From positions 1 to 9,516 of the forward strand of contig CALIDR010000043.1 in the NCBI GenBank assembly GCA_938022295.1: a stretch of 9,516 nucleotides of DNA. Direction: 5' to 3'. Below the pieces are notes generated by a model. It had not been told where the DNA came from, did no database searches, and was given only the letters and a program-made list of their open reading frames with translations. The stretch is from an uncultured Burkholderiaceae bacterium (lineage in GTDB: Bacteria > Pseudomonadota > Gammaproteobacteria > Burkholderiales > Burkholderiaceae_C). Every line of letters begins with the position of its first letter. The first letter of the stretch is position 1. Positions 1 through 6,400 of this stretch are shown piece by piece. The translations under genes were made by a program, and so were the position numbers.

Positions 1-441
1 GTTCGCCTCTTTCTTCTTTTGAGCCTTCTCCCATTCTTCGTAGTTGTTTCCGTCGTACGGCGGTCCCCAGCCAAGCTTAAGCTTGGCTCCATTGAAATCA
101 GCGTTTGTCAAATTTCCGACTCTCAACTTAACTTTGAATCCATCAAGATACGGTGTAACGCCTCTCGTTGATACCGTAAACGGCCCAAACTTCGTTCTGG
201 CGATGTCATAGCCTTGTTCTTCGGTGCTGGCAGTCGCTTCGCCAGACTCAAGTGCTTCGACGCGAGACTTCAGAAAGAAGGCTTCCATCTGCAGGCGAGA
301 TATGCTTTTCCGCAGTTCGTCAACTTGTTCAGCTGTAGCGGCTGCTGGAGCCTGCGCTGCTGGCGGGGGCGTACTCTGACCGCCGCAACCTACGAGAGAG
401 GCTAGGATAAATACGAAGATGGGGAGGTAGGCGGTGCGCAT
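1..441 (-). CDS. Cassette-borne coiled-coil lipoprotein (DUF3251-like), 3' end outside the window
   Basis: The minus strand is open from ATG at 441-439 to the window edge (147 codons, no stop). Seen directly: a hydrophobic signal (residues 4-18) ending in a lipobox Leu-Val-Gly-Cys with Cys19 as the likely lipidated residue; Gly at +2 suggests an outer-membrane destination. A Pro/Ala/Thr linker (24-37) follows, then a clean heptad series (V40, L43, I47, L50, A54, L57, V61, L64) predicting a short coiled coil. The remainder looks like a beta-rich domain with 'PYLDGFKVKLRVGN' and 'FNGAKLKLGWG', which recalls DUF3251 (YajI-like) lipoproteins; that family name rests on memory and is tentative. The gene is the sole ORF of the second cassette, beginning 20 nt after the recombination point. 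I see no Shine-Dalgarno sequence. The base composition is less GC-rich than the core genes, consistent with acquisition. Function is unknown. Confidence 0.8.
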   Translation of the reverse strand, partial: MRTAYLPIFVFILASLVGCGGQSTPPPAAQAPAAATAEQVDELRKSISRLQMEAFFLKSRVEALESGEATASTEEQGYDIARTKFGPFTVSTRGVTPYLDGFKVKLRVGNLTNADFNGAKLKLGWGPPYDGNNYEEWEKAQKKKEAN

Positions 442-461
442 GACTGGTTTGTGATGCCTAA
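1..461 (-). mobile_element. Second integron gene cassette (partial)
   Basis: In array orientation this cassette begins with TTAGGC at 461-456, right after the crossover point of the preceding attC, and runs leftward out of the window. It holds the lipoprotein gene in the normal cassette orientation (minus strand, away from attI). Its own attC would lie beyond position 1 and is not seen. The cassette identity is inferred from the adjacent attC and from the array geometry. Confidence 0.75.
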
Positions 462-515
462 CGCTCCGGTTCAGCGGCGGCGCGCAGCGCCGTCCGCTGC
501 AACCGGTTGTTAGGC
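456..515 (-). repeat. attC recombination site (60 bp) of the first cassette
   Basis: On the minus strand the site opens with GCCTAAC (515-509, R'') and closes with GTTAGGC (462-456, R'), matching RYYYAAC and GTTRRRY. Inside, CCGGTT-G-CAGCGG pairs with CCGCTG-AACCGG, leaving one unpaired G. This is the extrahelical base expected of a folded single-stranded attC that IntI recognises. The inner part (GGCGC/GCGCC) closes the hairpin. By analogy with known attC sites the crossover falls between G462 and T461 of the R' box. The site closes the VOC cassette and separates it from the lipoprotein cassette. Size and structure are typical of short proteobacterial attC sites. Confidence 0.93.
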
Positions 516-987
516 CGTTTGCTGTAGAGCCTTTGTTGAAATACGGAGGTTGAGCTACTCGACTTTTGTGGCGATCCACCATGTGGTGCCTCCAGCATCC
601 TGGACCCCGCCCCGTTTGTCTTCATCCTGCTTCTTGACTGGCTCCTGCACCGAGATCGCTCCGGCTGCGAGCGCCTTTCGATAGGTCGCGTCCACGTCCG
701 GGACGTAGATGTGCACATAGGAAGAGGTGGGCTGCCAATCAGGCGGTGCCGGATCGGCAAGCATTAGGACGGTGTCGTCGATGCGAACCTCGGCGTGCAT
801 GAGTTTGCCGGAGTCATCAGGGAATCTCCGCAATTCGATCGCGCCGAAGACTCGCTTCAGGAAGTCTATGGTTGCACCCGCATCATTGACGATGAGATAT
901 GGCGAGACGGTGCTGTAGTTGTGCGGCTTAAACAATACGTTCATGGTTCCTCCGTGCGTGCACGACCTCCGCTGTGTTGCGGCCTAA
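462..987 (-). mobile_element. First integron gene cassette (526 bp, VOC protein)
   Basis: The boundaries are set by two GTTAGGC core boxes on the minus strand: 988-982 at the attI junction and 462-456 at the end of the attC. Cutting after the G of each gives a 526-bp excisable unit. It contains one ORF (944-555) and the attC, the standard one-gene cassette plan. Being first in the array, it is the cassette most likely to be expressed from an attI-proximal promoter. Confidence 0.88.
555..944 (-). CDS. VOC-family (glyoxalase/bleomycin-resistance/PhnB-like) protein
   Basis: This is a 129-aa protein, a normal length for a single VOC protein of two beta-alpha-beta-beta-beta repeats. Seen: first repeat with 'VSPYLIVNDAGATIDFLKRVFGA' (13-35) and 'MHAEVRIDDTVLMLAD' (49-64); second repeat with 'SYVHIYVPDVDATYRKALAAGA' (75-96) and the C-terminal 'DAGGTTWWIAT' (116-126), where the family usually has D-P-x-G-x-x-W. 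This pattern is typical of the PhnB-like/YdcJ-type glyoxalase superfamily members. Such proteins bind metal or sequester hydrophobic drugs, but the substrate cannot be read from the sequence. ATG at 944 is supported by GGAGG (953-949) 4 nt upstream. It is the sole gene of the first cassette. VOC genes are frequent integron cargo, so a resistance or detoxification role is possible but unproven. Confidence 0.92.
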   Translation of the reverse strand: MNVLFKPHNYSTVSPYLIVNDAGATIDFLKRVFGAIELRRFPDDSGKLMHAEVRIDDTVLMLADPAPPDWQPTSSYVHIYVPDVDATYRKALAAGAISVQEPVKKQDEDKRGGVQDAGGTTWWIATKVE

Positions 988-1006
988 CGTGTTCTCGGGC
1001 GCAAAC

Positions 1007-1034
1007 CTGCGCCACTAACCGGATAGTGGCGCAG
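1007..1034. repeat. Perfect 11-bp inverted repeat upstream of intI
   Basis: CTGCGCCACTA (1007-1017) and TAGTGGCGCAG (1024-1034) are perfect reverse complements around the 6-nt centre ACCGGA. The left arm can also pair with GGCGCA at 998-1003 (loop AACC), so alternative hairpins are possible in single-stranded DNA or in RNA. It lies inside the attI/intI spacer. There is no T-tract, so it is not a typical terminator. Confidence 0.85.
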
Positions 1035-1038
1035 TATC

Positions 1039-1062
1039 GCGCCCATATCCGGATAGGGGCGC
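1039..1062. repeat. 24-bp near-perfect palindrome upstream of intI
   Basis: GCGCCC-A-TATCC is followed directly by GGATA-G-GGGCGC. The two halves are reverse complements at 11 of 12 positions (one A/G mismatch) with no spacer, giving a central TATCCGGATA. With zero loop it looks more like a dimeric protein-binding site than an RNA hairpin. It is the second copy of the 30-bp repeat unit. Confidence 0.8.
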
Positions 1063-1097
1063 AGTGCTGAAGCCCCGGCGGCGGCGTTGTCGGGGCC

Positions 1098-1126
1098 TTG
1101 CATCGGCGGCGCCGGCGTCCTATGCT
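1098..1126 (+). promoter_or_regulatory. Putative intI promoter (PintI)
   Basis: A -35-like TTGCAT (1098-1103) and a -10-like TATGCT (1121-1126) are separated by 17 bp, the optimal spacing, although the hexamers match the sigma-70 consensus at only 3 and 4 positions. The -10 box touches the LexA box at 1125-1140, which is where a repressor would block RNA polymerase. The predicted transcript would start near 1133, about 20 nt before the chosen intI start. The call rests on spacing and on the overlapping operator. Confidence 0.5.
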
Positions 1127-1140
1127 GTACGTCCATACAG
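1125..1140 (+). promoter_or_regulatory. LexA (SOS) box of intI
   Basis: CTGTACGTCCATACAG is a perfect CTGT-N8-ACAG, the LexA operator of Beta- and Gammaproteobacteria. It ends 13 nt before the intI ATG and overlaps the putative -10 box. LexA control of integron integrases is established for class 1 and Vibrio integrons. Its presence here predicts that intI is repressed in healthy cells and induced by DNA damage or single-stranded DNA. I see no other copy of this motif in front of the genes in the window. Confidence 0.88.
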
Positions 1141-1153
1141 TATTCGCCCCGCC

Positions 1154-2197
1154 ATGCTGCCCCCTCCCGTTGCGCCGCCCGGTGCGCCTCGCCTGCTGGA
1201 CCAGGTTCGCGAGCGTGTGCGCTACCTGCACTACAGCTTACGGACCGAAGAGGCCTACGTCCACTGGGTCCGCGCGTTCGTGCGCTTCCACGGCAGGCGC
1301 CACCCGCGCGAGATGGGCGGGCCGCAGGTGGAGGCGTTTCTGTCCTGGCTGTCGAACGAGCGGGGTGTGTCGGTCTCGACCCACCGGCAGGCGCTGTCGG
1401 CGCTGCTGTTCCTGTACCAGCAGGTGCTCGGCCAGCAGCTTCCGTGGATGGACGCCATCGGCCGCCCGCAGCGCAAGCCGCGGCTGCCGGTGGTGCTGTC
1501 GCCCGCCGAGGTCGCGGCCGTACTGGCGCTGCTCGAGGGCACCCACCGCGTGCTCGCACAGCTGCTCTACGGCACCGGCATGCGCATCGCCGAGGCGCTG
1601 CAACTGCGCGTGAAGGACGTCGAGTTCGACCGCCGTGTCATCGTCGTGCGCAGCGGCAAGGGCGGCAAGGACCGCGTCGTGATGCTGCCGGCCACGCTCG
1701 CCCCCGGTCTGCGCGAGCAGGTGCAGCGCGCCCGCGTGCTGTGGGAGGCTGACGCCCGCGCCGGACGCGGCGGCGTGCAGATGCCCGACGCGCTCGAACG
1801 CAAGTACCCGCGCGCCGGTGCGTCGTGGGCCTGGTTCTGGGTGTTTCCACAAGCCGAGCACTCGGTATGCCCGCGCACCGGCGTCGAGCGGCGCCACCAC
1901 CTGTTCGACCAGACGTTCCAGCGCGCCTTCAAGCGTGCCGTGCACGCCGCCGGCATCGAACGCCCGGCCACGCCGCACACGCTGCGGCATTCGTTCGCGA
2001 CGCACCTGCTGCAGTCGGGCACCGATATACGAACCGTGCAGGAACTGCTCGGCCACAGCGACGTGAGCACGACGATGATCTACACGCACGTGCTGAAGGT
2101 GGCCGCGGGCGGCACGCGCAGCCCGCTCGATGCGCTGGCGGCGGGTATCACCGGTCCGCACCCCAGGGCCGGGACTTCCTTTTACTCAATGCAGTGA
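1154..2197 (+). CDS. intI: Integron integrase IntI (tyrosine recombinase)
   Basis: This 347-aa protein recombines attI and attC sites to insert, excise and shuffle cassettes. It matches class 1 IntI1 over almost its whole length, e.g. 'RYLHYSLRTEEAYVHWVRAF' (23-42) and 'VSVSTHRQALSALLFLY'. All catalytic residues are present: R144 (GMRIAE), K169, H275 and R278 (HTLRHSFATHLL), H301 (LLGHSDVSTTMIYTH) and nucleophile Y310. The integron-specific extra helix region containing 'ALERKYPRAG' (213-222) distinguishes it from XerC/D. I chose ATG 1154, the start that aligns with other IntI N-termini. The frame is open further upstream to GTG 1064, but that extension would translate the promoter and LexA box. 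It is about 10 residues longer than IntI1 because of a C-terminal tail (…FYSMQ) whose stop lies in the 2181-2202 palindrome. It appears intact, so the integron should be functional. Confidence 0.97.
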   Translation: MLPPPVAPPGAPRLLDQVRERVRYLHYSLRTEEAYVHWVRAFVRFHGRRHPREMGGPQVEAFLSWLSNERGVSVSTHRQALSALLFLYQQVLGQQLPWMDAIGRPQRKPRLPVVLSPAEVAAVLALLEGTHRVLAQLLYGTGMRIAEALQLRVKDVEFDRRVIVVRSGKGGKDRVVMLPATLAPGLREQVQRARVLWEADARAGRGGVQMPDALERKYPRAGASWAWFWVFPQAEHSVCPRTGVERRHHLFDQTFQRAFKRAVHAAGIERPATPHTLRHSFATHLLQSGTDIRTVQELLGHSDVSTTMIYTHVLKVAAGGTRSPLDALAAGITGPHPRAGTSFYSMQ

Positions 2198-2202
2198 GTA
2201 AA
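2181..2202. repeat. Palindrome across the intI stop and ATPase start
   Basis: TTTACTCA (2181-2188) and TGAGTAAA (2195-2202) are perfect 8-bp inverted repeats around ATGCAG. The right arm contains the intI stop codon TGA (2195-2197), and its last A is the first base of the ATPase ATG. The AT-rich arms stand out from the GC-rich surroundings. It may be an operator for an autoregulated ATPase gene, a weak hairpin controlling translation initiation, or the edge of an inserted module. No matching copy is visible at the far end of the ATPase gene. Confidence 0.75.
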
Positions 2203-3413
2203 TGGGTGCGCCGGTGATCGAACGCTCCGCCCTGCCTGCTTTCGTGGCCCGCCTGCGCGAGCCGCGGCGCTTCCTGCAGGTGGTGGCGGGCCCGCGGCAG
2301 GTGGGCAAGACGACGATGGTCGCCCAGGCGCTGGCGTGCCTGCCCGACCTGCCGGCGCATTCGGCCAGCGCCGACAGCCCGGGCCTGCAGCCGCTGTCGT
2401 GGGTGGCGGCGCAGTGGGAGCAGGGCCGCACGCTCGCAGCACGCCATGGCACGGCGGTGCTCGTGCTCGACGAAGTGCAGAAGATCCCGCGCTGGACCGA
2501 CGAGGTCAAGCGCCTGTGGGACGAAGACACCCGCGCGCGGCGCGACCTGCGCGTGGTGGTGCTGGGCCCGGCGCCGCTGCTGATCGAGCGCGGCCTGACC
2601 GAGAGCCTGGCCGGCCGCTTCGAAGTCACGCGCCTGGCCCACTGGTCGTTCGCCGAGATGCGCGACGCCTTCGGTTTCACGCTGGAGCAGTACGTGTTCT
2701 TCGGCGGCTACCCCGGCGCAGCCCCGCTGGCGGGCGACGAGCGCCGCTGGGCAGACTACGTGCGCGACGCGCTGGTGGAGACGACGATCGGCAAGGACGT
2801 GCTGCTGATGGCGCCGGTGCACAAGCCGGCGCTGCTGCGGCGCGTGTTCGACCTCGCGTGCCGCTACAGCGTCCAGGTGCTGAGCCATACCAAGATGCTC
2901 GGCACGCTGCAGGACGCGGGCAACACCACCACGCTCGCCCATTACCTGGACCTGCTCGCCGGCGCTGGCCTGGTCGGCGGGCTGCAGAAGGAGGCGGGGC
3001 GGGCGGTGCGGCAGCGTGCGTCGAGCCCGAAGCTGCAGGTGTTCGACACCGCCTTCATGGGTGCGCTGGCGGTGCACGAGGGCTACGGCTTCGCGCGCGT
3101 GCGCGCCGACCCGGCCCTGTGGGGGCGTCTGGTGGAAAGCGCGGTCGGCGCCCGGCTGCTGGCCTGGCTGCCCGCGGGAGCGCACGGCAGCGGCACGCTG
3201 CGCTACTGGCGCGAAGGCGCGCGCAGGGTCGACTTCGTCGTGCGCCGCGGCGACGAGACCTGGGCGCTGGAGGTCAAAGGCGGCCGTGCGCGCGACGGCT
3301 TGTCGGGGCTCGACGCCTTCGCCGCCGCCTTTCCCGGCGTGCGGCCGCTGGTCGTCGGCACCGGCGGCATGGCGCTCGAGCGCTGGTTCGAGGCGCCGTT
3401 CTTCGCGAGCTGA
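2202..3413 (+). CDS. AAA ATPase with C-terminal DUF4143 domain (AAA_14 family)
   Basis: The protein has 403 aa. Walker A is GPRQVGKTT (30-38) and Walker B is VLVLDEVQ with D90-E91. 'RGLTESLAGRFE' and 'EQYVFFGGYPGA' are hallmarks of this family. The C-terminal DUF4143 region has a PD-(D/E)XK-like signature: D344 in VDFVV and E357-V-K359 in LEVKGG. These ATPases are common and often horizontally transferred, but their cellular role is not established; a nuclease or DNA-related activity is only suggested by the fold. In place of the Ser normally following Gly in the sensor-like 'GS(S/A)xLL' motif there is Pro (G122-P-A). The ATG at 2202 lies 4 nt after the intI stop without a clear Shine-Dalgarno sequence; GTG 2214 is an alternative start. 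Co-transcription with intI is likely from the spacing, but the palindrome over the start suggests separate control as well. Confidence 0.9.
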   Translation: MGAPVIERSALPAFVARLREPRRFLQVVAGPRQVGKTTMVAQALACLPDLPAHSASADSPGLQPLSWVAAQWEQGRTLAARHGTAVLVLDEVQKIPRWTDEVKRLWDEDTRARRDLRVVVLGPAPLLIERGLTESLAGRFEVTRLAHWSFAEMRDAFGFTLEQYVFFGGYPGAAPLAGDERRWADYVRDALVETTIGKDVLLMAPVHKPALLRRVFDLACRYSVQVLSHTKMLGTLQDAGNTTTLAHYLDLLAGAGLVGGLQKEAGRAVRQRASSPKLQVFDTAFMGALAVHEGYGFARVRADPALWGRLVESAVGARLLAWLPAGAHGSGTLRYWREGARRVDFVVRRGDETWALEVKGGRARDGLSGLDAFAAAFPGVRPLVVGTGGMALERWFEAPFFAS

Positions 3414-3421
3414 CCGCGCCC

Positions 3422-3451
3422 GGTGCCGCGGCCCGGTGGCGCCGCGGCACC
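3422..3451 (+). terminator. Strong GC hairpin between the ATPase gene and dnaE2
   Basis: GGTGCCGCGGC (3422-3432) pairs perfectly with GCCGCGGCACC (3441-3451), an 11-bp GC-rich stem with an 8-nt loop. It begins 9 nt after the ATPase stop and ends 17 nt before the dnaE2 start. There is no T-tract after it, so it is at best an atypical terminator. It could equally attenuate transcription or stabilise the 3' end of the upstream message. Whether it terminates decides if dnaE2 is co-transcribed with intI. Confidence 0.4.
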
Positions 3452-3468
3452 CGTCGCCCCTTCATGCG

Positions 3469-6400
3469 ATGCTCCCCGCCTACGCCGAGCTGCACTGCCG
3501 CAGCAACTTCAGCTTCCTCACCGGCGCGTCGCACCCGGAGGAGCTCGTGCAGCGCGCGCACGCGCTCGGCTACGCGGCGCTGGCGATCACCGACGAGGGC
3601 TCGCTCGCCGGCGTCGTGCGCGCACACGCGGAAGCCAAACGCGTCGGCCTGCACCTGATCGTCGGCGCCGAGATGCGGCTCGCGGCCACGGCACCGGCCA
3701 CCGGCGCGAAGAAAAGCACCGCGCCCGCCGGCGCCGACACGCCCGACATGCGCCTCGTGCTGCTCGCGCAGACGCGCCGCGGCTACGGCAACCTCGCGCA
3801 GTGGATCACGGTGGCGCGCCGGCGCGCGCCGAAGGGCCGGTACGCGGCGTACCGCAGCGACCTCGAAGGCCGGGTGCCGCACGCGCCGACGCTGGCCGGC
3901 CTGCCGGACTGCCTCGCGCTGCTGGTGGCCGACGCCGCGCAGCCGTTCGAGGCCGTGTTCGCGCAGGCGATGTGGCTGAAGACGTGGTTCGGCCATGGGG
4001 TGGACGGCCGCGCCGCGCTCGCGCTGCCGCAGCGGCTGCACGCGCACGACGACGTGCTCGCCGACACGGTGCAGCGCGTGGCCGCGCTCACCGGCCTGCC
4101 GGTGGTGGCCACCGGCGACGTGCTGATGCACGCGCGCTCGCGCAAGGCGCTGCAGGACGTGCTGACCGCGACGCGGCTGCGCCTGCCGGTGGCGCAGTGC
4201 GGCTTCGCGCTGGCGCCGAATGCCGAGCAGCACCTGCGCCCGCGCCAGCGGCTGGCGGCGCTGTACCGCCCCGAGTGGCTCGAGGCGACGGTGCGGCTCG
4301 CCGCGCGCTGCGCGTTCTCGCTCGACGAGCTGCGCTACGAGTACCCGCAGGAGATCGTGCCCGAAGGCCACACCCCCGCGTCGTGGCTGCGCGCGCTGAC
4401 CGAGGAAGGCCTCGTGCGCCGCTTTCCGCACGGCACGCCGGCCAAGGTGCGCGCGCAGGTCGAGCACGAGCTGGCGCTGATCGGCCGGCTGCGCTACGAG
4501 CCGTACTTCCTCACCGTGGCCGACCTCGTGCAGTGGGCGCGCGCGCAGGGCATCCTGTGCCAGGGGCGCGGCAGCGCGGCCAACTCGGCGGTGTGCTACG
4601 CGCTCGGCGTCACCGAGGTCGACCCGGCGCGGATGAGCCTGCTGTTCGAGCGCTTCGTCAGCGCCGAGCGCCACGAGCCGCCCGACATCGACGTCGACTT
4701 CGAGCACCAGCGGCGCGAGGAGGTCATCCAGTACGTCTACCGCAAGTACGGGCGGCACCGCGCGGCACTCACCGCAGTGGTGATCTCGTACCGGCCACGC
4801 AGCGCGCTGCGCGACGTCGGCCGCGCGCTCGGCATCGACCTCGACCGCATCGACGCGGTGGCCAAGAGCCAGCAGTGGTGGGACGGCCGCGGCGTCGACG
4901 CCGAACGCCTGCGCGAACACGGCTTCGACCCCGACGCGCCGGTGTGCCGCCTGTGGGCCGAGCTCACGCGGCAGCTCGTCGGCTTTCCGCGCCACCTCAG
5001 CCAGCACCCCGGCGGCTTCGTGATCGCGCGCGACGACCTCGCGCGCCTCGTGCCGGTGGAGAACGCCGCGATGGACGGGCGCAGCGTGATCCAGTGGGAC
5101 AAGGACGACCTCGACGCGCTCGGCCTGATCAAGGTCGACCTGCTCGCGCTCGGCATGCTCAGCGCGATCCGCCGCGCGCTCGGCTTCGTCGGCGCCAAGG
5201 TCGGGAAACCGTTCGAGATGCAGGACGTGCCCGCCGAGGACCCGGCCGTCTACGCGATGCTGCAGCGCGGCGACAGCGTCGGCACGTTCCAGGTCGAGAG
5301 CCGCGCGCAGATGAGCATGCTGCCGCGGCTGAAGCCGGCGAACTTCTACGACCTCGTGATCGAGGTCGCGATCGTGCGCCCGGGGCCGATCCAGGGCGGC
5401 ATGGTGCACCCGTACCTGCGCCGCCGCTGCGGCGACGAGCCGGTGACGTACCCGAGCGCCGAGGTGAAGCAGGCGCTCGAGCGCACGCTCGGCGTGCCGA
5501 TCTTCCAGGAACAGGTGATGCAGCTCGCGATCCTCGCCGCCGACTTCACACCCGGCGAGGCCGATCAACTGCGCCGCGCGATGGCGGCGTGGAAGCGCCG
5601 CGGCGGCCTGGGCCCGTTCCACGAGCGGCTGGTGGGCCGCATGGTCGCGAAGGGCTACGCGCGCGACTACGCCGAGGCGATTTTCCGCCAGATCGAGGGC
5701 TTCGGCGAATACGGCTTCCCCGAGAGCCACGCGGCGAGCTTCGCGCTGCTGGTCTACGTCAGTGCGTGGCTCAAGTGCCACCACCCCGACGCCTTCCTCG
5801 CCGCGCTGCTCAACAGCCAGCCGATGGGCTTCTACGCGCCGGCGCAGCTCGTGCGCGACGCGCGCGAGCACGGCGTGCGCGTGCGGCCGGTCGACGTGAC
5901 GGTGAGCGACTGGGACACGACGCTCGAACCCGACGGCGAAGGGGGCCCCCTGCACGCGGTGCGCCTCGGCCTGAACCGCGTCGCGGGCCTGGCCGAGGAC
6001 GCGGCGCGGCGCCTGGTGGCCGCGCGCGCCGAGGCGCCGTTCGCCTCGGTCGAGGACCTGGCGCGCCGCGCCCGGCTCGACGCCCACGCGCTGGCCGCGC
6101 TCGCGCGCGCCGACGCGCTGCGCCCGCTGGCCGGCCACCGGCGCGACGCCGCGTGGGTCGTGGCCGGCGTCGACACCCGCGCCACCGCGATGCTGCGCGC
6201 CACGCGCACGCACGAGGCGCCGGCCGCCCTGCCCGCCCCCGACGCGGCCGACACCGTGCTCGCCGACTACCGCGCGCTCGGCCTGAGCCTGCACGCGCAC
6301 CCGGTGGCGCTGCTGCGCGCGCAGCTCGCGGCGTACCGTGTGCAGCCGGCCGCCGTGCTGCGCGGGTACCGCCACGGCCAACTCGCGCGCGCGAGCGGCC

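Larger units (their letters stand above)
982..1065 (-). other. attI integration site and adjacent attI/intI spacer
   Basis: On the minus strand the GTTAGGC core box (988-982) forms the junction with the first cassette. The preceding stretch 'GCGCCCGAGAACAC' resembles the sequence left of the core in attI1 (as I remember it, 'TCGCCCTAAAACAAA'). It lies between intI and the first cassette, as attI must. The outer limit at 1065 is set by the end of the 30-bp repeats described separately; the true IntI-bound region could be shorter. No attC-like hairpin with a second GTTRRRY box is seen on this side, which fits attI rather than attC. Confidence 0.8.
998..1065. repeat. 30-bp phased repeats in the attI/intI spacer
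   Basis: The hexamer GGCGCA occurs at 998-1003, 1028-1033 and 1058-1063, exactly 30 bp apart. The last two belong to a longer direct repeat: 1009-1035 and 1039-1065 match at 23 of 27 positions, sharing GCGCC, CCGGATA and GGCGCAGT. The first copy is only partial. A 30-bp period is close to three helical turns, so proteins bound to the copies would lie on one DNA face. They may be integrase accessory sites (attI sites carry direct repeats) or operator sites for the flanking promoters; the sequence does not decide. Confidence 0.8.

Noticed and set aside
1064..1153. N-terminal extension of IntI to GTG 1064
   Set aside because: It would translate the promoter and LexA box and add 30 Arg/Ala-rich residues not found in IntI proteins; homology starts after ATG 1154.
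989..1153. Cassette promoter Pc reading leftward into the array
   Set aside because: Looked for on the minus strand in the spacer; the best pair (TTCAGC at 1073-1068 with ATATGG 17 nt on) is too weak to call. In class 1 integrons Pc lies inside intI, and no convincing copy was recognised there either.
1238..2161. Minus-strand open frame of 307 codons opposite intI
   Set aside because: No recognisable domain and fully antisense to an intact integrase.
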